From NCBI RefSeq assembly GCF_030283205.1, contig NZ_JASNWF010000012.1:186001-250000 (forward strand): DNA of 64,000 nucleotides, written 5' to 3'. The notes beneath the pieces are model-generated. The model was not told the origin of the DNA. It searched no databases and saw nothing but the letters and a program-made list of their open reading frames with translations. The DNA is from Actinomadura opuntiae. GTDB lineage: Bacteria; Actinomycetota; Actinomycetes; Streptosporangiales; Streptosporangiaceae. Position 1 is the stretch's first letter. Each line of letters begins with the position of its first letter. Position numbers and translations under genes: made by a program. Positions 8,248-15,195 of the stretch are shown in pieces.

Positions 8248-9294
8248 CTATGGCATCCCTTTCAGCCGCCGGACCAGGGCGTTGCACGTCTCTTTGACCC
8301 TCCGGTCGCCGCAGTCGGCGGCGCGCAGTTCGAGCGCCCGCCTCAGCTCGGCGAGCCGCCCGCCGAAGGCGGGGTCGCGCCTCAGCGCGAGCGGGATGTA
8401 CGTCGACGCCAGGTAGTACACGTAGGCGTCGCTGTAGCCGGCGATCTCCCGCAGCACCTCGCTGGCCGTGTTGCGCAGCGACAGGGCGCTCGGCAGGGTG
8501 AAGTCGGAGCTGATCCGGCCGTCGCGCATGTAGGTCGGGAACGACCATTCCTCGAGCGCGGCGTAGACCGGCGTCGCGTCCAGTTCCCTGCGGTACCGCT
8601 CGGCGAGGTCCAGGTCGTTGGAGCTGATCAGCGAGCCCATCACCACGCCGCGCATCATGAACGCGGTCTGCCGGCCCGGCACCTCGAAGCCGAGGTCGGC
8701 CTCCAGCTCGCCGGTCACCTTGCTGACCTGGTGGGTGAGGATGTTCAGGGCCAGGATCGAATGGAAGGAGTAGCTCTTGCGGTTCAGCCTGGGCGCCAGC
8801 TCCACCGACGACTCGAACAGCTTGCCGGGGTCGGCCAGCAGGCCGTGCCCGGGCTCGGTGGAGTAGAGCGCCTCCAGCGCCGTGTCGGGCTCGCGCCCCC
8901 AGAACCGGGCGATGAACGACGACGTCCGCTGGTTCGCCTCGCCCCGGACGATGTGCAGCCCCGCCTCCAGCGCGTTCAGCAGCAGCTGCCGGGGGACCGG
9001 GGACCGCTCGAGCGCGTCCAGGTCGACGGTGAGGCCTTCGGCGCCCAGATCGGCCACCAGCCCGTCCAGGCGCTTGCGGATCGCGTGCGCCTTGGAGTAT
9101 TCGGCGATCCCCGGAATGGACGACATCAGGCTCTGCAGGGAGCGCCCGCTGACCCGGTCGAGCCATTCGGCGTTGTCCCAGAGCCGGAACACCGTGCTCT
9201 CGTCGAGTCCCGAGAACGCGGCCACGTCGGACATGTTCAGGCCCATGTCCCTGGTGATCTCAGAGAGAGACTTCGGCGCGCCGTCCGCTGTCAT
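8248..9294 (-). CDS. HTH-domain protein with large helical domain, function unknown
   Basis: A 348-residue protein. Residues 5-45 (SLSEITRDMGLNMSDVAAFSGLDESTVFRLWDN) look like a Cro/CI-type helix-turn-helix, where ATTACK-like 'SDVAAFSGLDESTVFRL' supplies the two helices. The remaining 300 residues are helical, with no enzyme motif that I recognise, and may be a tetratricopeptide-like sensing domain. I chose ATG 9294; a GTG sits one codon upstream. It lies 119 bases upstream-facing from the DUF574/ATPase pair, with which actinobacterial regulators are often associated. Regulation of transcription is an inference from the N-terminus only. Confidence 0.65.
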   Translation of the reverse strand: MTADGAPKSLSEITRDMGLNMSDVAAFSGLDESTVFRLWDNAEWLDRVSGRSLQSLMSSIPGIAEYSKAHAIRKRLDGLVADLGAEGLTVDLDALERSPVPRQLLLNALEAGLHIVRGEANQRTSSFIARFWGREPDTALEALYSTEPGHGLLADPGKLFESSVELAPRLNRKSYSFHSILALNILTHQVSKVTGELEADLGFEVPGRQTAFMMRGVVMGSLISSNDLDLAERYRRELDATPVYAALEEWSFPTYMRDGRISSDFTLPSALSLRNTASEVLREIAGYSDAYVYYLASTYIPLALRRDPAFGGRLAELRRALELRAADCGDRRVKETCNALVRRLKGMP

Positions 9295-9413
9295 CACTCG
9301 CCCTAGAGCCGGCACTGGTCGACGCCCCGATCGTAGCGAAGGGCACGGCCGCGCGGACGGTTCGCACGGATATGCGGCCGCCTTGTGACTGAGGGTGGAG
9401 AGCATCGCGGCCG

Positions 9414-10241
9414 TCAGACCCGCTTGCGCCCGATGCAGCCGACGAGCGGCAGCGGGCCGTCCAGCCCCGCCGCGTCGGCGAGCGGCAGCGCCGCCGGATA
9501 GCGGCCCACCGGGTCCAGCGGCGCGCAGATCTCCGCGATCTCCTCGCGGCGGCGCGGCGTGAACGCCAGTCCGGCGCGCCGCGCCGTCTCCGCCAGCGCC
9601 TCCAGGGCCGGCGTCCGCTCGGTGTGGGTGACCACCATGTGGCTGCCGGGCGGCAGGCCGTCGAGCAGCGTCCGGACGATCCCGCGCGGGTCCTCCTCGT
9701 CGGTCACGAAGTCCAGCACGCCGAGCAGCAGCACCGCGACCGGCCGGCCGAAGTCGATCAGCCGGCGCAGCCCCGGATGGGCGAGCAGCGCCGCCGGGGC
9801 CCGCACGTCGCCGCCGAACGCGCCGGTGCCGCGGTCGACCGCCAGCAGCGCCCGCGCGTGCACGAGGACGAGCGGGTCGTTGTCGACGTAGGCGACGCGG
9901 CACGACGGCGCGGCCCGCCGCACCATGTCGCCGACGTTGCGCTCGGCGGGCAGCCCGCACCCGACGTCCACGAACTGCCGCAGTCCCGACTCGGCGAGCA
10001 GTCCCGCGGCGTACTCCAGGAAGCCCCTGTTCACCTGGGCGAGCCGCGCGACGACGGGCGCCCGGTCCAGGACCCGCTCCGCCATCTCCCGGTCGGCGGC
10101 GTAGTTGTCCTTGCCGCCGAGGTAGTAGTCGTACATGCGGGCGACGCTCGGAGCCTGGGCGGGGACCGCGGCGACGCCGCTCTCCTCGTCGCCGGTGAGC
10201 TCGGCCCACCGGCTCAGGCTCGGCAGCGGCCCGGGGATCAC
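9414..10241 (-). CDS. DUF574-family S-adenosyl methyltransferase
   Basis: A 275-residue protein of the actinobacterial 'S-adenosyl methyltransferase' family (Methyltransf_19). It shows the hallmark ARMYDYYLGGKDNYAADRE segment, then FVDVGCGLPAERNVGD, CRVAYVDNDPLVLVHARALL and PVAVLLLGVLDFVTDEEDP. The start GTG (10241) overlaps the stop of the upstream ATPase gene by four bases (GTGA), so the two are translationally coupled. The partner and substrate of this family are unknown to me. A paralogue lies at 16817-17614 and shares a 42-base identical stretch around the YYLGGKDNY motif. Confidence 0.9.
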   Translation of the reverse strand: MIPGPLPSLSRWAELTGDEESGVAAVPAQAPSVARMYDYYLGGKDNYAADREMAERVLDRAPVVARLAQVNRGFLEYAAGLLAESGLRQFVDVGCGLPAERNVGDMVRRAAPSCRVAYVDNDPLVLVHARALLAVDRGTGAFGGDVRAPAALLAHPGLRRLIDFGRPVAVLLLGVLDFVTDEEDPRGIVRTLLDGLPPGSHMVVTHTERTPALEALAETARRAGLAFTPRRREEIAEICAPLDPVGRYPAALPLADAAGLDGPLPLVGCIGRKRV

Positions 10242-10750
10242 GGGCGCCTCCAGCGCTCCCCGACCGGCACCCCGAACCACGAGGTGCTCGTCCCGTTCCG
10301 GTTGCGGTGGGTGCCCTGGTCGGCGGCGAGCGCTTGCATCAGCAGCCGCCCCCGCCCGCCGCCGGGGAGCTGGTCGTCCGGCGGCCGGGGCGGGCCCGGC
10401 GGGAGGCCCCCGTCGGTGATCTCCACCCGGAGGTAGCGGTCCAGGTGCAGGACGGCGAGGGTCACGGTGCCGCCCGGCCGCGGCCGGGACCGCAGCACCG
10501 ACTCGGTCATCGCCTCGCTGGTCAGCAGCTCCAGGTCGGCCAGCTCCTCGCGGCCGGCGCCGAAGCACTGGCCGACCAGCTCGCGTACGTAGGAGCGGGC
10601 GAGCCGGACGGCGGCGGGGGTGGCGGCGAGGTCGATCTCGCCGAGCAGCCGGCCGGCGGCCGTGCCGTTGCGGGCGGCGGTGGTGCCGAGTTCCAGGGAG
10701 GGCGGGGGTACCGGGACGAGCGCGCCCGTCCCCGCGTCTGTGGCGTTCAT
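10238..10750 (-). CDS. RsbW-like ATP-binding protein (anti-sigma-factor kinase fold)
   Basis: A 170-residue HATPase_c_2 protein. The N-box region is ELADLELLTSEAMTESVLRS, where EA/MTE replaces the usual ExxxNA, and the G1 box is VEITDGGLPPGPP. The G2 box is GGGRGRLLMQALA. In actinobacteria such proteins act as anti-sigma factors/serine kinases or as orphan regulators. I chose ATG 10750; no clear ribosome site decides the start, and ATG 10795 would add 15 residues. It is coupled to the DUF574 methyltransferase by a 4-base overlap. The frame stays open upstream to 10960, immediately after the stop of the 743-residue gene. Confidence 0.8.
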   Translation of the reverse strand: MNATDAGTGALVPVPPPSLELGTTAARNGTAAGRLLGEIDLAATPAAVRLARSYVRELVGQCFGAGREELADLELLTSEAMTESVLRSRPRPGGTVTLAVLHLDRYLRVEITDGGLPPGPPRPPDDQLPGGGRGRLLMQALAADQGTHRNRNGTSTSWFGVPVGERWRRP

Positions 10751-10920
10751 GGCAGCGACGGCTTCACGTCTCCGTGTCGGGCTGTAAGCGAACATGTGCT
10801 CTCGGCCTGTTGGAGTCGGGCGTGGACGTGGAACACGCGAGCGGGTCCGGCCTCCGAGCGCCGTGACGCCGCTCGCACGACAGCCACTCTGACGCGGGGA
10901 GCGGGGCCCAGTCACCGTCG

Positions 10921-10936
10921 CTTGCACGCGTGCAAG
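10921..10936. repeat. 16-bp perfect palindrome CTTGCACGCGTGCAAG
   Basis: This lies 25 bases downstream of the stop of the 743-residue gene and 170 bases before the ATPase start. It could be a dyad operator for the downstream ATPase/DUF574 pair or a short terminator; an 8-bp stem with no loop bases favours a protein-binding site. Confidence 0.4.
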
Positions 10937-10960
10937 GGCCTTCCGGCACGCTGCGGAGCG

Positions 10961-13192
10961 TCACCGTCCGTCCAAGATCCGCCACATCGCGCCGGACGGC
11001 GCCCAGCCGGTGAACCGGCGTGCGCCCGGCGCCGTTGCGTCGTCCAGGCTCCCGCCCGTCAGGACGTGGCGGAGCCCCGCGAGCACCGGGTCGAGGCGGG
11101 CGGTGGTGTGGGGCGGCTGCCGGTCCAGCTCGTCCTGCATCCACGCGATGACGGACACCTGCTCCTTCAACCCGCACAGCGCGAGGAAGAAGACCGCCTG
11201 CCGCCACGCGTACGCGGCGTCCTTGACGGTCCCCAGCGGGCGCGGGTTCCCCTGCACCTGCTTGACGAGCCGGCAGGCGACCGCGAACGCGCGGCGCGCC
11301 AGGTCGTCCCAGCCGGGCGACGGGCTCACGCCGATGGGGTGGACGAGCGGAGCGAGGTTGTGGGACGTCAGGATCTGCGCCTGCTCGATGACCTTCCCGT
11401 TGGCGGCGACCCACGAGCGGCCCGCCAGGTCACCGGCCCGGGTACGGCACAGCTCGTCGAAGGCGTCGGACGTGCGCCCGCCGCCGTCCATCGTGCGTAC
11501 GGCCGCGTAGTCGATCCCGTAGTAGCGCTCGTAGAGGGTGCCTTCCAGCACGTCCGCCGCGAGCTGCGCGGCACGCAGGTACTTGGTGGAGAACGTGCCC
11601 ATGAAGATGTCCGCCGCCAGTTCCTCCACGAACGGCACCTGCAGGCCCGCGCGCTTGGTGAGGACGCTCAGCTCGCTGAGGAGCGGGTTCGGCAGGACGG
11701 TTCCCGGGAAGCCCTGCAGAGCGAGTTCACCGAGCTGGACGAGAACGGCGCGCGCCTCGCGCTGACCGGTGCCGTCCGTGCGGCGGTAGCGCTGCACGGC
11801 GCGCACCCATGGCAGCTCCTCCATCCGCACCTGGCTTTCCAGGTTGAGCAGGAGCAGGGTGCGGCGGTTACGGAACGCGGTGTACTGCGCCGCCATCAGG
11901 CGGCGTAGCGCGGGGTCCGGATAGGCGCGCGTGGTGGCCGCCGCGACGAGCTGGGGAGTGAGCTCCGCGAGCACCTCCGCCGACGGGACGATCCCGCGCT
12001 CGATGAGCGTCGGTACCGGCGCATGGAGGGCGTTCTTGACGATCTCGCACAGCCAGTCGGGGAGCGCGGTGCCGGCCTTGACGCCCGTACGGCGCGCCTC
12101 GTCCTCCGTAACGGGCGCCACGAACGGGTCGACGGACGGCACCCCGGAGTCCTGCGGGACGTCCGCGAGGCGCGCAAGCACGATCTGCGCGAGCGTGTGG
12201 TGCGCGGGCCGCGCGCCATCGGCCGCCTGCCGCTCGCGGAGCGCCGTGTGCTCCGCGGACCCGGGCAGGCCGCGCCTGGCGACCATCGAGTCGACGGCGT
12301 GCTGAAGCAGGCGCGGCACGCCCCGTCCCTCGAAAAGGCTCTCCAGGGACATCCGGAGAATGGCGAGGTTCTCCTTTGGGTTGCGGTGCTTGCCGCACAG
12401 GGTGTGGGTGCGGGCGAGCCGCCGGTACCGCGCCAGCAGTTCTGCGCCGCGCTCGCCCCATCCGTCGGGCAGCACCGCGAAGACCCGTCCGTCATGGACG
12501 GTCTCCAGCCAATGCTCCAGCAGTTCGTCGGCGAACGGGTTCCAGACCACGAGCGCTTCGTTCATCGCGGCGACGGCCTTGTTCGTCGGTTTGTTCTCGA
12601 TGCGCCTGCGCACCTGCCCGACGGTCTGCCGGTGGACGAGCGATGCGTCGCCCACGGGAGTGCCGGGCCGGGGGGTGAAACGGAGCCGGTCCGCGAACGG
12701 GCCGATGGCGTCGAGGATCTCCAGCGCGCCCGCGCGGTCGCCCGCCCGCAGAAGCCAGGCGACGGTGAGCAGCGCGCCCTCTTCCGGAAGGGCGACCTCG
12801 TATTCGCCGCTGTCCAGCAGCGCGTAAAGCTCGTCGATGCCCTCGTCGGTCAGGTAATGCTGGAACAGCGAGCGCCGGTCGCACGCGATGCCGGCGCGGC
12901 GTGCAGCGTCCTGCTCGTGCGCAAGGAGCGGGCCGCTCGCGGCGGCGGTGCCGGTGGCGAAGCCGCCGCGCGCGACCTCCGGCGTCACCCATGCGGGAAG
13001 CCCTTTGACGGGCGTCCGGGAGCCGATGGACAGCGATCCGTCCGCCATTCCGGAGAGGACGCTCCTCCAGCGCTCCAACCGCTTTTCCGCCAGCCGGCGC
13101 GTCTCCGCGCTTTCGTGCGTCAGCGCGGTCACGAAAGCCTTGGACATCTGTCCCGCGGCGTAGCCGGGATTGGCCTGTACGTCCTCGTTCAT
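10961..13192 (-). CDS. 743-residue protein of unknown family, preceded by a tRNA-like element
   Basis: I do not recognise this family. The protein is largely alpha-helical and soluble, with no signal peptide, membrane segment, P-loop or nuclease motif. Basic, Arg-rich blocks (LARYRRLARTHTLCGKHRNPKENLAIL, AAQYTAFRNRRTLLLLNLESQVR, RAVQRYRRTDGTGQREAR) would suit nucleic-acid binding. The ATG at 13192 has no ribosome site: the bases before it are the 3' strand of a tRNA-like acceptor stem. An alternative ATG near 13147 also lacks a strong site. A predicted promoter at 13276-13305 drives the tRNA-like element and, by position, this gene. It ends in UGA, and the frame continues open into the ATPase gene. 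A role tied to tRNA is an inference from context only. Confidence 0.8.
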   Translation of the reverse strand: MNEDVQANPGYAAGQMSKAFVTALTHESAETRRLAEKRLERWRSVLSGMADGSLSIGSRTPVKGLPAWVTPEVARGGFATGTAAASGPLLAHEQDAARRAGIACDRRSLFQHYLTDEGIDELYALLDSGEYEVALPEEGALLTVAWLLRAGDRAGALEILDAIGPFADRLRFTPRPGTPVGDASLVHRQTVGQVRRRIENKPTNKAVAAMNEALVVWNPFADELLEHWLETVHDGRVFAVLPDGWGERGAELLARYRRLARTHTLCGKHRNPKENLAILRMSLESLFEGRGVPRLLQHAVDSMVARRGLPGSAEHTALRERQAADGARPAHHTLAQIVLARLADVPQDSGVPSVDPFVAPVTEDEARRTGVKAGTALPDWLCEIVKNALHAPVPTLIERGIVPSAEVLAELTPQLVAAATTRAYPDPALRRLMAAQYTAFRNRRTLLLLNLESQVRMEELPWVRAVQRYRRTDGTGQREARAVLVQLGELALQGFPGTVLPNPLLSELSVLTKRAGLQVPFVEELAADIFMGTFSTKYLRAAQLAADVLEGTLYERYYGIDYAAVRTMDGGGRTSDAFDELCRTRAGDLAGRSWVAANGKVIEQAQILTSHNLAPLVHPIGVSPSPGWDDLARRAFAVACRLVKQVQGNPRPLGTVKDAAYAWRQAVFFLALCGLKEQVSVIAWMQDELDRQPPHTTARLDPVLAGLRHVLTGGSLDDATAPGARRFTGWAPSGAMWRILDGR

Positions 13193-13194
13193 AG

Positions 13195-13266
13195 CCAGCG
13201 TGGCGGGTTCCGCCCCCGCGCCCTTCGGGTCTGAAGCCCGATGCTCTACTGCTGAGCTACACGCTG
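13195..13266 (-). tRNA. tRNA-like gene, anticodon UCA, with non-canonical elbow
   Basis: A 72-nt cloverleaf can be drawn completely. The 7-bp acceptor is CAGCGTG/CACGCTG with G as discriminator, then T8 A9. The 4-bp D stem is GCTC/GAGC with loop AGCAGTA. The 5-bp anticodon stem is TCGGG/CCCGA with loop CTTCAGA (anticodon TCA), the variable loop is AGGGC, and the 5-bp T stem is GCGGG/CCCGC with loop GGCGGAA. All stems are perfect. The T loop lacks the invariant TTC and the D loop has A in place of G18, so the usual elbow contacts are altered. UCA would read UGA, but the size is not that of tRNA-Sec. No CCA is encoded. Only GCT separates the acceptor stem from the ATG of the 743-residue gene. 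A degenerate suppressor-type tRNA, or a tRNA mimic acting in cis, are both possible. Confidence 0.7.
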
Positions 13267-13275
13267 TCGGGCCCC

Positions 13276-13305
13276 AGAGTAGGGAACGCCGTCATTTCGG
13301 CGCAA
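13276..13305 (-). promoter_or_regulatory. Predicted promoter of the tRNA-like element
   Basis: TTGCGC (13305-13300) and TACTCT (13281-13276) are 18 bases apart on the minus strand. The predicted transcription start falls 2-4 bases before the first acceptor-stem base at 13266. This supports the element being transcribed, with the 743-residue gene downstream on the same RNA. Confidence 0.5.
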
Positions 13306-13326
13306 AGGGTTTCGGTCCCCTGGGGC

Positions 13327-14121
13327 TCAGCGTTTGCGGCCCCAGGCGGAGATGAGCGGTGCCAGGGTGACGTCGAGGCGGCCGTCGGAAATGGCGGAGA
13401 GGTGCCGGTCGATCTCCTCGGGAGTGGCGTGGCCGGCGGCGATGAGCTGGTCGCGGACCTGCCGGATCGTCGCGGCCTCCAGGACTCCGCAGGCCGGGGA
13501 CGTGATCGGGAAGTAGGCGTCGGCGCGGACGCCGTCGAGGCCCGCCTCGCGCAGCAGGCGGGGCAGGGTGCGGCCGTAGGCGAGGTCGGCGCCGCGCCCG
13601 GCCAGCAGCGCGCGGAAGTCGTAGCGGAGCTTGTTGGCCAGGCGCTCGGCGGGCCCGTGCTCGTCCGGGCAGGCCAGCGGCTGCAACGCCGGGTCGGCGT
13701 CCTCGATCAGCAGCGCCCCGCCGGGACGCAGCGCGTCGACCATCGTGCGCAGCGCCCGGTCGCGGTCGGCCAGATGGAGCAGGACGAGCCGGGCGTGCAC
13801 GAGGTCGAACGTCTCGGCGGGCGGCGGGTCGCGGACGATGTCGTGCCGGCGGACCTCCACGGCGCCGCCCGCCGCCGGGCGCGTCCAGGACACGTCGATG
13901 TCGGTCGCCAGCACCCGGCCCCGCTCGCCGGCCCGGTCGCCCAGCCAGCGCGGGACGGACGGCCCGCCCGCGCCGACCTCCCAGCACCGCGCACCGGGCC
14001 CGGCGCCCAGGTCGTCCAGGTGCCGGAACGTCCACGGGTCGAACAGCTCGGAGATCGCCTGGAACCGGACGCCGGCCTCGGCGCGCCGGTTGTCCAGCAG
14101 GTATTCGGGGTCGTCGCTCAT
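13327..14121 (-). CDS. Class I SAM methyltransferase overlapping hsdS
   Basis: A 264-residue methyltransferase: motif I CWEVGAGGPSVPRWLG, motif II LATDIDVSW, motif III HDIVRDPPPAETFDLVHARLVLLHL, and the segment VDALRPGGALLIEDADP. The C-terminal half resembles actinobacterial small-molecule or secondary-metabolite methyltransferases rather than DNA methylases; no NPPF/DPPY motif is present. Its ATG (14121) overlaps the hsdS stop by four bases (ATGA), so it is translated with the restriction-system genes. Whether it serves that system or is only a passenger is not visible. Confidence 0.85.
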   Translation of the reverse strand: MSDDPEYLLDNRRAEAGVRFQAISELFDPWTFRHLDDLGAGPGARCWEVGAGGPSVPRWLGDRAGERGRVLATDIDVSWTRPAAGGAVEVRRHDIVRDPPPAETFDLVHARLVLLHLADRDRALRTMVDALRPGGALLIEDADPALQPLACPDEHGPAERLANKLRYDFRALLAGRGADLAYGRTLPRLLREAGLDGVRADAYFPITSPACGVLEAATIRQVRDQLIAAGHATPEEIDRHLSAISDGRLDVTLAPLISAWGRKR

Positions 14122-15191
14122 GGAGCCGCCTTCGTCGCTCGTGGTGCCGCCTTCGTCCGTCCGACCAGCAGGTCGGGGAGCAGCGCGTCGCGCAGCCCGG
14201 CGAGCGCCGTGCTCTCGGCCGCCGCGGCCCGCACCCGGCCGGCGAGCGCGTCCACCAGCTCGCCGAACTCGCGGGCGCGGGGCTCGCCCGGCCAGGGGAC
14301 CTCGTAGCGGGCGAGGTCGGGCCATCTGGCCCTCGGCATGCGCGTGCCGTCGCTGAGGGCGGAGGCGTGCGCGACGACGTCGTCGCTGGACAGCGCCGCG
14401 AGCAGCCACCCGCGATGGCGCGCGTCCTTCGGGCGGACGACGAGGATGTCGGTCGAGGCGACGCCGTCCACGAACGCCAGGCCCACCTTGTGGAAATAGG
14501 GGCGCAGTTTCCCGAAGAGCACGTCGCCCGCGATGAATCGCCGTTTGGTGCTCAGCACGGCGGACGTGCCGACCCATTCCGAGAGCCACATGTGCCGTTT
14601 CGCGATATGTTCCAGCCCGATGTGGTTCTCGTCGGCGCCGATGTCCGCGGCCGGGACGTTCACCGTCACCGGCCCGCCGAGCGCGTCGAGTCGGACCGAG
14701 TCCGCAGCGGACGCGGCGAGCTCGGCGTACCGCGCCCTGACCAGCGCGTCGGTGCCGGTGGCGAGTTGCTCGTTGACCGCGATCTTGTCGTCGAGTGCAC
14801 CGAGGATCTCCGCCACGGCGTCCTGGCCGGAGCGTGGCAGATCGTTGACGGGAAGCGTGTTCAGAATCGTTTGGGTCAGCAGAGGCTGGCCCGACCCGAT
14901 CCGATGGTGGTTCAGGCCGAGCCCTTTGAGCAGGTAATAGACGTATCGGGGGTGCACGCCGTCCTTCGCCGTCGCGATGATGGCGTTGTCGGTGACCCAG
15001 CACCGCTCGCGCGCGAAATGGACGACGCCGCAATAAGAGCCGACGCGCCCGACGATGGTGCTGTTCCGGTCGGCGTTGAATTCTCCGGAGGTGCCGATGA
15101 CGCCGTTGGCCCCGTACATCGGATAGCGGGCGCCGGCGGCGGGCCGCGCCCTGCCGTTGGTGAAGGCGACGACGTCGCCGAGCCGGATCAT
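14118..15191 (-). CDS. hsdS: Type I restriction-modification specificity subunit
   Basis: A 357-residue HsdS-type protein with two target-recognition half-domains. The first (IRLGDVVAFTNGRARPAAGARYPMYGANGVIGTSG ...) uses the typical 'YPvyGanG.ig' pattern. A helical spacer DAVAEILGALDDKIAVNEQL is followed by a second recognition domain that includes AGDVLFGKLRPYFHKVGLAF. A second spacer (REFGELVDALAGRVRAAAAE) and a short tail RDALLPDLLVGR end it. It directs HsdM to a bipartite DNA site. ATG 15191 lies 4 bases after the hsdM stop. Its own stop overlaps the start of a methyltransferase gene. Confidence 0.93.
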   Translation of the reverse strand: MIRLGDVVAFTNGRARPAAGARYPMYGANGVIGTSGEFNADRNSTIVGRVGSYCGVVHFARERCWVTDNAIIATAKDGVHPRYVYYLLKGLGLNHHRIGSGQPLLTQTILNTLPVNDLPRSGQDAVAEILGALDDKIAVNEQLATGTDALVRARYAELAASAADSVRLDALGGPVTVNVPAADIGADENHIGLEHIAKRHMWLSEWVGTSAVLSTKRRFIAGDVLFGKLRPYFHKVGLAFVDGVASTDILVVRPKDARHRGWLLAALSSDDVVAHASALSDGTRMPRARWPDLARYEVPWPGEPRAREFGELVDALAGRVRAAAAESTALAGLRDALLPDLLVGRTKAAPRATKAAP

Positions 15192-15195
15192 TTCC

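Noticed and set aside
13195..13266. Ordinary tRNA-Sec gene
   Set aside because: The element is 72 nt with a 5-base variable loop and a 7-bp acceptor stem. tRNA-Sec is longer, with an 8-bp acceptor and a long variable arm, and no selA/B/D genes are in view.
13195..13270. Integration site (attL/attR) of a genomic island at the tRNA-like gene
   Set aside because: No second copy of the tRNA 3' end and no integrase gene were found in the window.
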